DNA of 64,000 nucleotides from Saccharothrix tamanrassetensis (GCF_014203665.1 NZ_JACHJN010000011.1:62001-126000); one strand, 5' to 3'. Counted from the first letter of the stretch, positions 18,001 to 26,672 are shown. Notes: generated by a model from the sequence alone, not told the origin. A program made the numbers and translations.

Positions 18001-19878
18001 CGAAGCGGTCGCCGGGGTGGACAGGTTCAGCGAGTCGTCCACGGCGCGGACGCGCAACTGCGCGGAACCGGACGCCGGGGGCGTGTAGGTGTAGCTCCAC
18101 GAGGTCTGGCCCGCCTGCCACACCGCCGGGTGCCACCGCACGCCGCCGTCCGTGGACACCTCCACGCCGGTCACCTGCCCGGAGTCGGTCACCGTGCCGG
18201 AGAACGTGTACGGCCGGCCGACGGCGGACAGCGCCGGGACGCTGGTGTAGGTCACGGTCGGCGGCGTGGTGTCGCTGATCGCGGACGCCTGCACCAGACC
18301 GGGCATCAGGGTGCCCGCCTGGACGCCCATGTCGGCCAGGAAGTTCACCGTCGCCTGCTGCATCCGGATGTCGGAGGTCGGCGTGTTGGTGAGGAACGCG
18401 TGGTCGTCGTCCAGGCCCCAGGCCCACTGCACCGTGCCCGCGCCGAACACCAGCGACCCGGACGGGTACTTGTAGTAGGTGATCGCGTGGGTCTTGGTGT
18501 CCGGCGTGTAGTAGTCGCCGTGGTTTTGGAGCACGTACGGGCCGTCCAGCATGGCGACCGTCGTGCGGGAGAACTGGCCGACGCCGGCCGGCTGGTAGCC
18601 GTTGTCCTCCACCGTGTTCCACTCGTAGCCCAGCGTGCCGGGCTGGAACGTGTACGTGCTGCCGGCGGCCATGTTCTGCAACGACGTGTGCCGCCACAGC
18701 CGCATCCTGCCGTACGCGGCCGGGACCTGGAGCGAGTCGTCACGGCGGCCGTTGACGGTGAAGATGTTGCCCAGCAGGGAGTTCTCCGGCCGTCCGCCGT
18801 CCTGCGGCGGGCTGTAGCGCGGGTCGCGCCAGGTGCCGGTCCAGTCGGCGAGCTGGTCGTTCTGGGTGCCCTTGGTCTCCTTGTAACAGGCGACCGTGCG
18901 CCAGTCCGTCTTGGAGGAGTCGATGCTCTTCTCCCAGCGGGTCTTCCAGAAGATCTCGTTGCCGGTGAGGAACGCCAGGTGCACACCCGCGTCGCGGGCG
19001 GCCTCCACGTTGGCGCGCTGCTCGTTCGACCAGTACTCGTCGTGGCCGACGGCCATGAACACCTTGTGGTTCTTGATGAGGTGCCCGCGCCGGGCGCTGT
19101 CGACGTCCGTGGTGTAGCTCATGTCGTAGCCGTTGCGCTCCATGAACCGCAACATCGGGTACTCGGCGTTGAAGATGAAGTTCTCGTCGCCGTCACCGCC
19201 GGTGTACGGGCGGTTGTAGCTCACCTTGTACGCCTGGCCGCCCTGGCCGGGGCCGTCGCCGAAGTACAGCGAGTTGCCGCCGTACCGGTTGTAGGCCACC
19301 CAGGTCGAGTCCGAGGTCTGGAAGAGGATCTTCGACGTGCTGGTGTCGTCGCGGACCACGAAGGCGATCTCGTTGCGCAGGCCGTTGTCGTTGCGCGTCA
19401 CGCGGGCGTAGTAGATGCCCGACACGGCGTCCGCCGGCACGTTCCAGGTGACCGACACGGCCCAGTTGCCGCAGTCGATCAGGGCGCTTGGCGTGTCGCG
19501 CAGGCACGGCGGCTGGTTCTGCGGGGTGTTGCGGGACACCGAGCCGACCTGGCGCGCGCCGACACCGCCGTACCAACCCAGGCGGAAGATGTCGAGGGTG
19601 TAGGAGGAAGCGTTGGTGAGCATCTTGAACGCGACCTGCCCACCGGGGGTGGCGCTGATGTCCGTGGTGTAGCCGAGGATCGAGTCGTCGCGGGACGAGA
19701 CCTGCCAGTCCGGCGTACCGGGTTTGGTGTTCTCGCAGAGCACTTTGTTGACGACCGGAGCGTCGCACGGCGCGGCGTTCGCGACCGTGGCTGTCAGGAC
19801 GACAAGAGGTGTGACACAACCGGTCACCATGAGCACAGCGCACAGGGTCCTAACAAGACGTCTTACCGGCGACGCCAT
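15064..19878 (-). CDS. Giant secreted protein: DMFase-beta-like domain plus Ig-like and four DUF4082 modules
   Basis: 1604 residues. A signal peptide (LCAVLMVTGCVTPLVVLTATVANAA) is followed by a domain of about 480 residues like the C-terminal region of the N,N-dimethylformamidase beta subunit (SILGYTTDISATPGGQ, AVGHDEYWS, WAWGLDDDHAF). An Ig-like domain starts near 543. Then come four DUF4082 units starting at about 633, 904, 1175 and 1443, each opened by C-P-C and containing GVKFYKGxGNTGTHTG. The first three are followed by a Big_5-type Ig domain. The units recur every 270 residues or so and are clearly duplications. No LPXTG or membrane anchor is visible, so it is probably released or glycan-bound. 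An AGGAG site precedes the ATG. It lies inside the glycan locus, which suggests surface-polysaccharide binding or modification. Confidence 0.85.
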   Translation of the reverse strand: MASPVRRLVRTLCAVLMVTGCVTPLVVLTATVANAAPCDAPVVNKVLCENTKPGTPDWQVSSRDDSILGYTTDISATPGGQVAFKMLTNASSYTLDIFRLGWYGGVGARQVGSVSRNTPQNQPPCLRDTPSALIDCGNWAVSVTWNVPADAVSGIYYARVTRNDNGLRNEIAFVVRDDTSTSKILFQTSDSTWVAYNRYGGNSLYFGDGPGQGGQAYKVSYNRPYTGGDGDENFIFNAEYPMLRFMERNGYDMSYTTDVDSARRGHLIKNHKVFMAVGHDEYWSNEQRANVEAARDAGVHLAFLTGNEIFWKTRWEKSIDSSKTDWRTVACYKETKGTQNDQLADWTGTWRDPRYSPPQDGGRPENSLLGNIFTVNGRRDDSLQVPAAYGRMRLWRHTSLQNMAAGSTYTFQPGTLGYEWNTVEDNGYQPAGVGQFSRTTVAMLDGPYVLQNHGDYYTPDTKTHAITYYKYPSGSLVFGAGTVQWAWGLDDDHAFLTNTPTSDIRMQQATVNFLADMGVQAGTLMPGLVQASAISDTTPPTVTYTSVPALSAVGRPYTFSGTVTDSGQVTGVEVSTDGGVRWHPAVWQAGQTSWSYTYTPPASGSAQLRVRAVDDSLNLSTPATASPGVAARTCPCGLWTDNDTPKTPDILDGSALELGVKWRANTDGYVRGVKFYKGPGNTGTHTGTLWTRDGQQLATGTFVNETASGWQTLVFPVPVAVTGNTTYVVSYLSPTGHFSVDTEYFSRSSRYLEPLTGLQTGVDGANGVFRSGAGFPDRSSQDSNYWVDVLWAPDPGPDTRAPELVGTNPLASAASVGLNPTLSATYDEAVNPSTVQFTLTGPGGSVAGTTSVTGNGKTAQFTPNAALNTGTAYTASVKAKDAAGNETQLRNWTFTTGSNRSATCPCTIWDDFATPATASADDGTPVEVGTKVRFNGKGEVLGVRFYKGAGNTGTHKGSLWSSNGLLLGTGTFTGETASGWQTLTFASPVVVQANTTYVVSYYAPNGHYAVTPGYFNGQSASYGAMRALSNGIDGPNGVYRYGAGGGFPQSSFNAANYWVDAIYKNGLNGDTTPPTLNNRTPGTDATNVGLNSSLSLAFSEAMDPASTQISLSDPGGAKLHGSVALSADQKTVTWTPNGALKPNTRYTADVLLADVNGNAMASHATWSFTTSTTASCPCSLFSTATVPTTTSADDSGAYELGVRFSPTQSGQITGVKFYKGEGNTGTHTGSLWSSAGVRLATGTFTGETANGWQTLTFNTPVTVAPGLMYTASYYAPNGHYSIDNGYFQASGVTASPLTAPQTGDGNPNGVFQTGGGFPTMSHQGNNYWVDVVYTPNSDTTPPVGSGHTPLTDAVDVSLTTQVTASFDEPIDLTNTQFSVSDPGGARLDGTLTRSADQQTVLWTPAAPLAASTRYTVSVRAADTGGNIMAAPLTWSFTATTSQTCPCSLFSPATVPTVPSADDNGGYELGVRFTPSADGRITGVKFYKGTGNTGTHTGTIWSADGVPLKIGTFAGETASGWQTLTFGTPLAVTAGTTYVASYTAPNGHYSVNHGYFAGYTATSPPLAAPATAEGAPNGLYQVGTGFPTNSYQGNHYWVDVVFTTD

Positions 19879-20062
19879 CGACCACTCAACTCCTCGAACG
19901 CACTCCGTAGCGCGGCAGTCACTACTCCCCGTAGTGCAACCTTGTTGCTCCAGAGGTCGGTTGACACTGTGAAGCTGTTAGCACAACGAAGATATCGATT
20001 GGATGACAACGCGAAGTCGATGTCCGCAGTCACTCTGCGTAGTCGCCTTGGGCGCGGGAAGG

Positions 20063-20095
20063 CCCGGTGGCCGGGCCCTGCCCCCGGCCACCGGG
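20063..20095 (-). terminator. Terminator of the sugar-biosynthesis operon
   Basis: A 13-bp perfect stem (20063-20075 with 20083-20095, loop 7 nt) lies 23 bp past the stop of the aminotransferase gene on the minus strand. The remaining 140 bp up to the DUF4082 gene start contains a small CACTAC-N5-GTAGTG inverted repeat (19920-19936) of unknown role and presumably that gene's promoter. Confidence 0.7.
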
Positions 20096-20117
20096 TTCCC
20101 GCCGAGGTCGGCCGCCG

Positions 20118-21233
20118 CTAGGCGGTGGCCTCGTTCAGCGCCGCGACGACCTCGTCCTGCTCCTCGTCGGTCAGACCGACGAAGTGGGGCAGCAGGATGT
20201 GGTCGGCGGCGACCCGCTCCGTCACCGGCAGCGACGGGGTGGCCTCGCCCGCGTGGTACACCGGCTCCAGGTGGCACGCGGTGATCCGCCGGGTGGCGAC
20301 GCCGCGCTGTGCCATGGAGTTCATCACGTCGATCCGGGCGTGGTCCTTCAGCCGCACCAGGTACGACTGGTACACGTGCCCGAACCCGGCCGGCTCGTGC
20401 GGCAGCACCAGGGAGTCGTTGCCGCCCAGCAGCTCGTCGTAGCGGGCGGCCAGTGCGCGGCGGGCTTTGACCACGTGGTCCAGCTTGCCCAGCTGCACCA
20501 CGCCGACCGCGGCCTGGATGTCGGTCATCTTGTAGTTGAAGCCGACCTCGTCGTAGCTCTCCGAGATCACCGCCGTCGACGTGTGCCGGGCCAGCGTGGA
20601 GATCGAGGCCGCGTGCGCGCGCAGCGCCTTCAGCTTCGCCGCCACCTCGGCGTCGTCGGTGGTGACCACGCCGCCCTCGCCCGTGGTGAGGATCTTGCGC
20701 GCGTCGAACGAGAACACGGTGATGTCGCTGATGGTGCCCAGCCGGACACCGTCGATGGTCGCGCCGTACGCGGGTGCGGCGTCCTCCACCAGGTGCAGGC
20801 CGTGGCGGCGCGCGATCTCGGCGAGCGCGTGCAGGTCGGCGGGCAGGCCGATCTGCGACGCGGGCATGATCGCCTTGGTGCGCGGCGTGATCAGCTCCTC
20901 GACGCGCGCCGGGTCGATGTTGTAGGTGCGCTCGTCGATCTCCGCGAACACCGGGGTGGCGCCGGTGTAGCGGATCGAGTTCGGCGTCGCGATGAACGTG
21001 AACGACGGGCAGATCACCTCGTCGCCCTCGCCGATGCCCAGCGCCGCCAGCGCCAGGTGCAGGCCGGTGGTCGCGCTGTTCACCGCCACCGCGTGCTCGG
21101 CGCCGACCTGCTCGGCCACCAGCTCCTCGAACTTCGCCGCGCGCGGGCCGACCGACAGCCACCCGGACAGCACCGCCTCGGCGGCGGCGTCGGCCTCTTC
21201 CTGACCGACGTAGAGGCGGGTGATCGGGATCAT
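20118..21233 (-). CDS. DegT/DnrJ/EryC1/StrS sugar aminotransferase (second copy)
   Basis: 371 residues from the ATG at 21233 (ATGA overlap with the epimerase gene). PLP-binding signatures: NSATTGLHLALAALGIG, LVEDAAPAYGA and the lysine loop VFSFDARKILTTGEGG. It differs clearly from the aminotransferase at 13.3 kb in this loop, so the two probably act on different sugars. Last gene of the operon running from 25393 (sugar transferase) through Gfo/Idh, RmlC-like and epimerase genes. Substrate unknown. Confidence 0.87.
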   Translation of the reverse strand: MIPITRLYVGQEEADAAAEAVLSGWLSVGPRAAKFEELVAEQVGAEHAVAVNSATTGLHLALAALGIGEGDEVICPSFTFIATPNSIRYTGATPVFAEIDERTYNIDPARVEELITPRTKAIMPASQIGLPADLHALAEIARRHGLHLVEDAAPAYGATIDGVRLGTISDITVFSFDARKILTTGEGGVVTTDDAEVAAKLKALRAHAASISTLARHTSTAVISESYDEVGFNYKMTDIQAAVGVVQLGKLDHVVKARRALAARYDELLGGNDSLVLPHEPAGFGHVYQSYLVRLKDHARIDVMNSMAQRGVATRRITACHLEPVYHAGEATPSLPVTERVAADHILLPHFVGLTDEEQDEVVAALNEATA

Positions 21234-22204
21234 GCCTTGGCTCCTTCGAGTTCCTTCTGCCACCACGAGACCAGCTGGGTGAGTCCCTCGTGGAGGGACA
21301 CCCGGGCTTCGAAGCCCAGCTTCCCACGGGCGGCCTCGGTGCTCGCCAGCCGGCGGGGCACCGCGTTGACCTTGCGCTCCGGGCCGTGCTCCGGCTTGAG
21401 GTCCGCGCGCCCCATCACGTCCAGCAGCGCGTCGGCCAGCTCGGCGAGGCTCGTCTCGGTGCCGGAGGCGACGTTGAACACCTCGTCGCTGACGTCGCTC
21501 TTGGCGGCCAGCACGTTCGCGCGGGCGATGTCGGAGATGTAGACGAAGTCCATGGTCTGGCTGCCGTCGCCGAGGATCAGCGGCGGGGTGCCGGCGGCGA
21601 TGCGCTCCATCCAGCGCACCAGGACCTCGGTGTAGACGCCGAAGACGTCCATCCGCGGGCCGTAGACGTTGAAGTAGCGCAGGGCCACGTAGTCCAGGCC
21701 GTACATCTCGTTGAAGCTGCGCAGCAGGCCCTCGTTGTAGACCTTCGCCGCGCCGTAAAGCGTGCGGTTGGCGTACGCGTGGTGGCTCTCCTCGGTGGGG
21801 AACACCTCGGCCAGGCCGTAGATCGACGCCGACGAGGCGGCCACCACCTTGGACACCTTCGCCCGCACAGCGGCTTCCAGCACGTTGAACGTGCCGGTGG
21901 CCAGCACGTCGTGCGCCAGGCGGGGCTCCTCGGCGCACTGCGTGATGCGGATGGCCGCCTGGTGGAACACCAGGTCGACGCCGTCCATGGTGGACTTCAC
22001 GGTCTCCACGTCGCGGAGGTCGCCCTCCACGAATTTCACCGCGCCCGCCGCGAGCGGTGCGGCGAGGTTCTCCAGCCGGCCGCGCACCAGGTTGTCCAGC
22101 ACGACGATCTCGGCGACGCCCTCGTCGAGCAGCTGGTCGGCGATCGTCGAGCCGATCAGGCCCGCGCCGCCGGTGATCAGGACACGTGCGTCACGCAGGT
22201 TCAC
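21230..22204 (-). CDS. NAD-dependent nucleotide-sugar epimerase/dehydratase (extended SDR)
   Basis: 324 residues from a GTG overlapping the RmlC-like gene's stop by 4 bp. A Rossmann N-terminus with ITGGAGLIGSTIADQL (GxxGxxG) is followed by VLDNLVRG and VEGDLRD. The catalytic Ser is in AASSASIYG and the Tyr-x3-Lys pair in TLYGAAKVYNE. C-terminal substrate loops include RYFNVYGPRMDVFG. These fit UDP-glucose 4-epimerase-like SDR enzymes. It would make a keto or epimerised nucleotide sugar for the aminotransferase encoded next. Confidence 0.85.
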   Translation of the reverse strand: MNLRDARVLITGGAGLIGSTIADQLLDEGVAEIVVLDNLVRGRLENLAAPLAAGAVKFVEGDLRDVETVKSTMDGVDLVFHQAAIRITQCAEEPRLAHDVLATGTFNVLEAAVRAKVSKVVAASSASIYGLAEVFPTEESHHAYANRTLYGAAKVYNEGLLRSFNEMYGLDYVALRYFNVYGPRMDVFGVYTEVLVRWMERIAAGTPPLILGDGSQTMDFVYISDIARANVLAAKSDVSDEVFNVASGTETSLAELADALLDVMGRADLKPEHGPERKVNAVPRRLASTEAARGKLGFEARVSLHEGLTQLVSWWQKELEGAKA

Positions 22205-22803
22205 GCTGTCTCCCCGTAGTGGAAGGCCGGGTTGGCCAGGTACGCGGCCAGGCTGGGGTTGGTGCTGTCCTTGGCGGACAGCGTCGGGTCCTCGATCGGC
22301 CACGGCACGCCCACGTCCGGGTCGTTCCAGGCCAGCAGGCCCTCGGCCGCGGGGTTGTGGAAGCCGGTGGTCTTGTACTGCACCTCGGCGACGTCGGACA
22401 GCACCGCGAAGCCGTGCGCGAACTCCGGGCCCATCAGCAGCTGGGTGCGGTTGGACGCGGACAGCTCGATGCCGAACCACCGGCCGAACGTCGGCGAGCC
22501 GGCCCGGAGGTCGACCACCACGTCCCAGATCGCGCCGACCGTGCAGCGGACCAGGCGGTGCTGCGGGGCCAGGCCGTTCTGGAAGTGGAAACCGCGCAGC
22601 ACGCCGCGCTGCGAGCGGGAGTGGTTGTCCTGCACGAAGTCCAGGTGCAGGCCGTGCTGTTCCCAGCGGCGCTTGCTGTAGGACTCGAAGAAGAAACCGC
22701 GCTCGTCCTCGAACCACTCCGGCTGGATGACGAACACGCCTTCGATCGCGGTCGGCGTGACCGTCATGTCCATGCCCTGCTTCGGGGCAGCGACCCCTGT
22801 CAT
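22201..22803 (-). CDS. dTDP-4-dehydrorhamnose 3,5-epimerase-like protein (RmlC family)
   Basis: 200 residues. A cupin of the RmlC family: GVFVIQPEWFEDERGFFFESYSKRRW, VQDNHSRSQRGVLRGFHFQ (His of the active site), PEFAHGFAVLSDVAEVQYK and the closing DPDVGVPWPIEDP. It should epimerise carbons of a dTDP-4-keto-6-deoxy sugar. The ATG at 22803 overlaps the upstream TGA (ATGA) and is chosen for that reason; an internal ATG at 22773 is possible. No rmlA, rmlB or rmlD gene is nearby. Confidence 0.83.
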   Translation of the reverse strand: MTGVAAPKQGMDMTVTPTAIEGVFVIQPEWFEDERGFFFESYSKRRWEQHGLHLDFVQDNHSRSQRGVLRGFHFQNGLAPQHRLVRCTVGAIWDVVVDLRAGSPTFGRWFGIELSASNRTQLLMGPEFAHGFAVLSDVAEVQYKTTGFHNPAAEGLLAWNDPDVGVPWPIEDPTLSAKDSTNPSLAAYLANPAFHYGETA

Positions 22804-23861
22804 GCAACCGCCTCTTCCAGATCCGCGGAACGGACGTCCCGCACTGTCACGAACTCACCGCCGGCAGCCAGGCTGGCCGACGCCGCTTCCAGGATTGCCA
22901 ACACGCGCAGACCCGACCAGCCGTCGGTCAACGGGGCGCGCTTCTCGGTGATCGACGCGGCGAACTCCGCCATGACCCCGCGCAACGCCTCGCGCTCGGG
23001 CAGTGCGGGTGCGACCGTGTCCCCACGGCGGTACGAGATGATCGCCTGGGTGCGCGCCTCGTCGCCCTCCAGCACGTCCGCGCCCCGGTCGTGCACGGAG
23101 ATGCGCTGCACCACGTTCAGGTCGTCCCACACCACCGTGCGGCGCGAGCCGCCCACGATCATGGTGCGGATCTTGGTCGGAGAGAGCCAGTTCACGTGCA
23201 CGTGGGCCAGCACGCCGTCGGACAGCTCCAGCGTCAGGTGGCCGATGCAGGCCCGCCCGGCACCGATCGGGTCGGAGCCGTGCGCCGAGACGCGCACCAC
23301 CCGCACGCCGTCGGGCAGGATGGCGTCGAAGATCGAGAGGTCGTGCGGCGCGAGGTCCCACAGCACGTCCACGTCCGGTTGCACGAGGCCGAGGTTGACC
23401 CGCACCGAGTCCAGGTACTGCACGGTGCCGATCTCGCCGCCGCGCACCAGCTCGCGCAGGTACCGCACGGTCGGCGTGTAGACGAAGGTGTGGTCGAGCA
23501 TCAGCGTCAGGCCGCGCGACTCCGCCTCCCGCACCAGTTCCAGGCCTTCGGCGTAGCCGGCCGCGAGCGGCTTCTCCACCAGCACGTGCTTCCCGGCGCG
23601 CAGCGCGGCCATGGCGACCGGCAGGTGGGTGGCGGCGGGCGTGGCGATCGCGACCGCGTCCACGGCCGGGTCGGCGAGCACGTCGTCCAGCGAGCCGGAG
23701 ACCCGCACGGTCGAGTAGTCGCCGAGCACCCGGCGGGCGCGTTCGGTGTCCAGGTCGCACAGGTACCGGAGCTTGAGGCCGGGTGTCGCCTGGGCGTTGC
23801 GCACCAGGTTCGGTCCCCAGTACCCGGCGCCGATCACGGCGATGCCGATCGGCTGGTCCAT
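22800..23861 (-). CDS. Gfo/Idh/MocA sugar dehydrogenase (WbpB/WlbA-like)
   Basis: 353 residues from an ATG with AAGGAG at good spacing. An N-terminal Rossmann fold (IAVIGAGYWGPNLVRN), ATPAATHLPVAMAALRAGKHVLVEKP with the conserved EKP lysine, and LDHTFVYTPTVRYLREL are typical of UDP-sugar 3-dehydrogenases of the WbpB/WlbA type. With a DegT aminotransferase and a WbpD-like acyltransferase in the locus, oxidation, transamination and acylation at C3 of a UDP-sugar is plausible. No WbpA-like UDP-GlcNAc 6-dehydrogenase gene is in the window. Coupled to the RmlC-like gene by a 4-bp overlap. Confidence 0.85.
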   Translation of the reverse strand: MDQPIGIAVIGAGYWGPNLVRNAQATPGLKLRYLCDLDTERARRVLGDYSTVRVSGSLDDVLADPAVDAVAIATPAATHLPVAMAALRAGKHVLVEKPLAAGYAEGLELVREAESRGLTLMLDHTFVYTPTVRYLRELVRGGEIGTVQYLDSVRVNLGLVQPDVDVLWDLAPHDLSIFDAILPDGVRVVRVSAHGSDPIGAGRACIGHLTLELSDGVLAHVHVNWLSPTKIRTMIVGGSRRTVVWDDLNVVQRISVHDRGADVLEGDEARTQAIISYRRGDTVAPALPEREALRGVMAEFAASITEKRAPLTDGWSGLRVLAILEAASASLAAGGEFVTVRDVRSADLEEAVA

Positions 23862-23911
23862 CTCGCTCTCCTTGTCGCCGCCTCCAGGAAGAGACGTACG
23901 TCGGCGGGTCA

Positions 23912-25393
23912 TCAGTAGGCGCCCTGGCCGCCGAAGACGGCCCGGAAGGTCTTCCACAGGATCAGCGCGTCCAGCGCCAGCGACCAGTCCTCGACGTAGC
24001 GCAGGTCCAGCCGGACGGACTCCTCCCAGGACAGGTCGCTGCGCCCGGAGACCTGCCACAGGCCGGTGAGGCCGGGCTTGACCAACAGGCGGCGACGCAC
24101 GTCGGGTGCGTACCTGGCGCTCTCCTCCGGCAGCGGAGGCCGCGGGCCGACCAGCGACATGGAGCCGGCGAGCACGTTGAGCAGCTGCGGCAGCTCGTCC
24201 ATCGAGTAGCGGCGCAGCACCCGGCCGACGGCGGTGACGCGGGGGTCGTGCTTCATCTTGAACAGCACGCCCGCGCCCTCGTTCACCTTCTCCAGCTTGG
24301 CCCGCAGCGCGTCGGCGTTGGTGACCATGGTGCGGAACTTGACGATGGTGAACGGCTTGCCGTCCTTGCCGACCCGGCGCTGCTTGTAGAGCACCGGTCC
24401 CCTGGTGTCGACCATGATCGCCACCGCGACCCCCAGCAGCACCGGCGCCAGCAGGCACAGCAGCAGGAACGAGCCGACCTTGTCGACCAGGGTCTTGACC
24501 ACCCGGCGGAATCCGGTGAACGACGGCTCGGTGACCCGGAGCAGCGGCATCCCCAGCACACCGGTGACGTGCAGGCGCGGGCCGGCGAAGTCCATCAGGG
24601 CGGCGGCGACGACCATCTCGGCCCCGGTGCCCTCCAGGTCCCAGGCGAGCTGCTGGAGCCGGCGCGGCGTCCAGTAGGCGTCCGGCGTCACGGCCACGAT
24701 CCGGTAGCCGCCCCGGCGCACCTGCTCGGCCAGCTCGTTGAACCGGCCGACGACCGGGGTGCCCTCCAGCTCGACACCGATCTCCGCGCGTCCGTCCACA
24801 GTGCACACCGCGTCCACCCGCCACCCGAGGTGCGGCGCGCGCCGGGTCCGGCTGATCAGGTCCTTGACGGTGTCGACGTTGCCCGCCGCGAGCACCGGCA
24901 GCAGGCACTTGCCCTCACCGCGCGCCCGGTGCAGGGGGCGGCGCAGCAGGTAGCGGACCGGGAACGCGACGAGGGCGATCGCCGGGCCGACCACGAAGAC
25001 CCACAGCCGAGCACCGGGCAGGCCGGCGGCCAGCGCGCCCAGCCCCAGCGCGACCACGGAGCCGAACAGCCCGCGGCCCAGCCGGCGGAACTCCTCCGCG
25101 CCCTGGCCGAGCACCGTGGTGTTCCAGACGCGGTTGAGGAACAGCGACCCGATCACGATCGCCACCGTGACCGCTTCCAGGCCGAGCAGCGGCAGCGGGC
25201 CGAAGGTGAGGTGGTTGGCCGACAGCACCGCACCCGCGAGCACCACCACGAGGACGGTGCACACGATGTCGGCGGCGATGACGCCGTACCGGTAGGCGGG
25301 CTCCCAGCTGTTGACGGTGGGATGGGTCGTGCGGTTGGTCGACGTCACCCCCGCGACCTGTCTGTGTCGCGTGGGCTGGACCTGCTCGCTCAT
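23912..25393 (-). CDS. Polyprenyl-phosphate sugar-1-phosphate transferase (exopolysaccharide initiation)
   Basis: 493 residues from the ATG at 25393, which has GGGGAG 7-12 nt upstream; an extension to 25507 lacks such a site. Four N-terminal helices, a CoA-binding-like domain and a fifth membrane segment (SFLLLCLLAPVLLGVAVAIMV) precede the conserved catalytic domain: VLYKQRRVGKDGKPFTIVKFRTM, the YSMDELPQLLNVL motif, SLVGPRPPLPEE and KPGLTGLWQVSGRS. It loads the first sugar phosphate onto undecaprenyl phosphate. First gene of the operon leading to 20118. Confidence 0.92.
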   Translation of the reverse strand: MSEQVQPTRHRQVAGVTSTNRTTHPTVNSWEPAYRYGVIAADIVCTVLVVVLAGAVLSANHLTFGPLPLLGLEAVTVAIVIGSLFLNRVWNTTVLGQGAEEFRRLGRGLFGSVVALGLGALAAGLPGARLWVFVVGPAIALVAFPVRYLLRRPLHRARGEGKCLLPVLAAGNVDTVKDLISRTRRAPHLGWRVDAVCTVDGRAEIGVELEGTPVVGRFNELAEQVRRGGYRIVAVTPDAYWTPRRLQQLAWDLEGTGAEMVVAAALMDFAGPRLHVTGVLGMPLLRVTEPSFTGFRRVVKTLVDKVGSFLLLCLLAPVLLGVAVAIMVDTRGPVLYKQRRVGKDGKPFTIVKFRTMVTNADALRAKLEKVNEGAGVLFKMKHDPRVTAVGRVLRRYSMDELPQLLNVLAGSMSLVGPRPPLPEESARYAPDVRRRLLVKPGLTGLWQVSGRSDLSWEESVRLDLRYVEDWSLALDALILWKTFRAVFGGQGAY

Positions 25394-25979
25394 CGCTGCG
25401 CTCCCCGGGTAGGCCGGTTCGGACGTGCAACCTCGCAGGGCATCCCCGACGGACCCGCGTGTGGTGTGTTCGGCAAATGTGCGGTCGGCGTTTTTTCGCC
25501 TCGGCAAACCGTCATTCGCTGCGCCGAGGCAGGGCGTTACACGGACAGTGAACAGCTTCCCGGATGGTGATTACTGGGGTCACGCCATCGGGCACTCACG
25601 AGTACCGACGCGTGACGTGCGGTCACCGGATCGGCGGAGGGCGAAAGGTCCGACAAGCGCCAGGTGGGCCCGGTCCACAGTGGCCGGTGGGTGGCCGGCT
25701 CGGGCCCGCGCACACGCGTGGGCAGATTCATCGAATCTGGGACAGCATCCGTTACACCGGGTTTCCGGAGGGTGCCGGGACAGTTCGTAGTCAGTCCGAA
25801 AAGGGCCCTAAGTCCCTAAGCCGAGCGCCCTGCGGTGGCACCGTGTTGTCACCCATTCACAGGCGGGGAGCAGCTATTCGGAGCAACGGTCCGGCCACTT
25901 CCGGTCACAGCGGCACAAATGTCTGCGACCGCCCGGTGAACCGAAGTGACCTACTTCACTTCGCTGGCACAATGGGTCC
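25394..25979. other. Divergent intergenic region without a recognisable gene
   Basis: 586 bp between the divergent sugar transferase gene (minus) and the frameshifted membrane-protein gene (plus). Codon-like structure is absent in both directions. Less GC-rich patches occur around 25490-25575, where a promoter for the polysaccharide operon could lie. I cannot name a convincing -10/-35 pair, riboswitch or operator. Confidence 0.5.
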
Positions 25980-26506
25980 GTGGTGGTCGCGCTGGTGATC
26001 GGCGGACTGCTGGGTGCGCTCCACGGCGGATGCGCGTGGCGCACCCGGCTGTACCCGCGCGGGCGTCGGGGCCTGGTGCTGGGCGTGATCGACGCCACGT
26101 GGAGCCTGCCCAACACCGTGGCGGGCGCGGCGTTCCTGCTCTACGCGTTGGCGCGCGGGAACGAGGTCGATCGGGCGTTCAGCAGGCGTCGGGGCACGAT
26201 CGGGTTGCGCGACGGGGTGATCAAGGGGTTCGCCACGACCGTCGGGCCGGTGCAGGCGGGCGTGGCCATGGGTGTGGACGACCACGAGGCCGTGCACGTG
26301 TTCCAGGCGCGTCTGTTCGGGCCGTTCTACCTGCCGTTGGTGCTGGTCAACTGGGTGGTGGCGACGGTGCTGCCGTACTGGCTGCTCTACCACGACCGGG
26401 AGCGGGCGCCGATCGACAGCGTGGGCGCCTACTTCCAGCGCGGGTGTACCCGCACTGCTGGCACGAGGAGTGGGCGTACCGGGTGCAGGGCTCGCCGCCG
26501 CGTTGA
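25980..26506 (+). pseudogene. Small membrane protein gene with a single-base frameshift near 26442
   Basis: From GTG 25980 the frame encodes about 155 residues with hydrophobic segments (VVALVIGGLLGALHGG, AGAAFLLYALARG, FYLPLVLVNWVVATVLPYWLLYH) and ends in GAYFQRG. Right after this the original frame becomes low-complexity Arg/Gly/Cys. In the +1 frame the coding signal continues as VYPHCWHEEWAYRVQG and stops at 26504-26506, a plausible C-terminus. Restoring one G in the run at 26442-26444 would join the two parts into about 175 residues. This is either a genuine inactivating deletion or a base-calling error. The family is an uncharacterised actinobacterial membrane protein; function unknown. 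Confidence 0.7.
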
Positions 26507-26672
26507 AGGACGCTGGGAGGTGGCTGGGGCGCCGGGTGCGGGAGGTGGCCGGGCTGTGCGATGTGTGCAAGGTGAATGTGTGCGAGGCGGTGGGGGGCGG
26601 ATGTGTGCGAGGCGGATGTGCGCGAGGCTGCGGTGAGGGGCGGTGTTCGCGGGTGGCGAAGCGGCGTTCACG

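Noticed and set aside
19879-20117. Possible riboswitch upstream of the DUF4082 gene
   Set aside because: I compared it by eye with cyclic di-GMP and ydaO/c-di-AMP core motifs and found neither. Only a small inverted repeat and a promoter-like region remain.
14587-20121. A plus-strand open frame of 1844 codons opposite the DUF4082 gene
   Set aside because: Its translation is Arg/Val/Gly-rich low complexity with no domain, while the minus strand shows signal peptide and repeated domains. It is an antisense shadow caused by high GC.
26507-26672. Repeated ATGTGTGCGAGG-like units suggesting a CRISPR or small gene
   Set aside because: Four irregular short copies with different spacing and no spacers of constant length. 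It looks like simple-sequence drift after the frameshifted gene.
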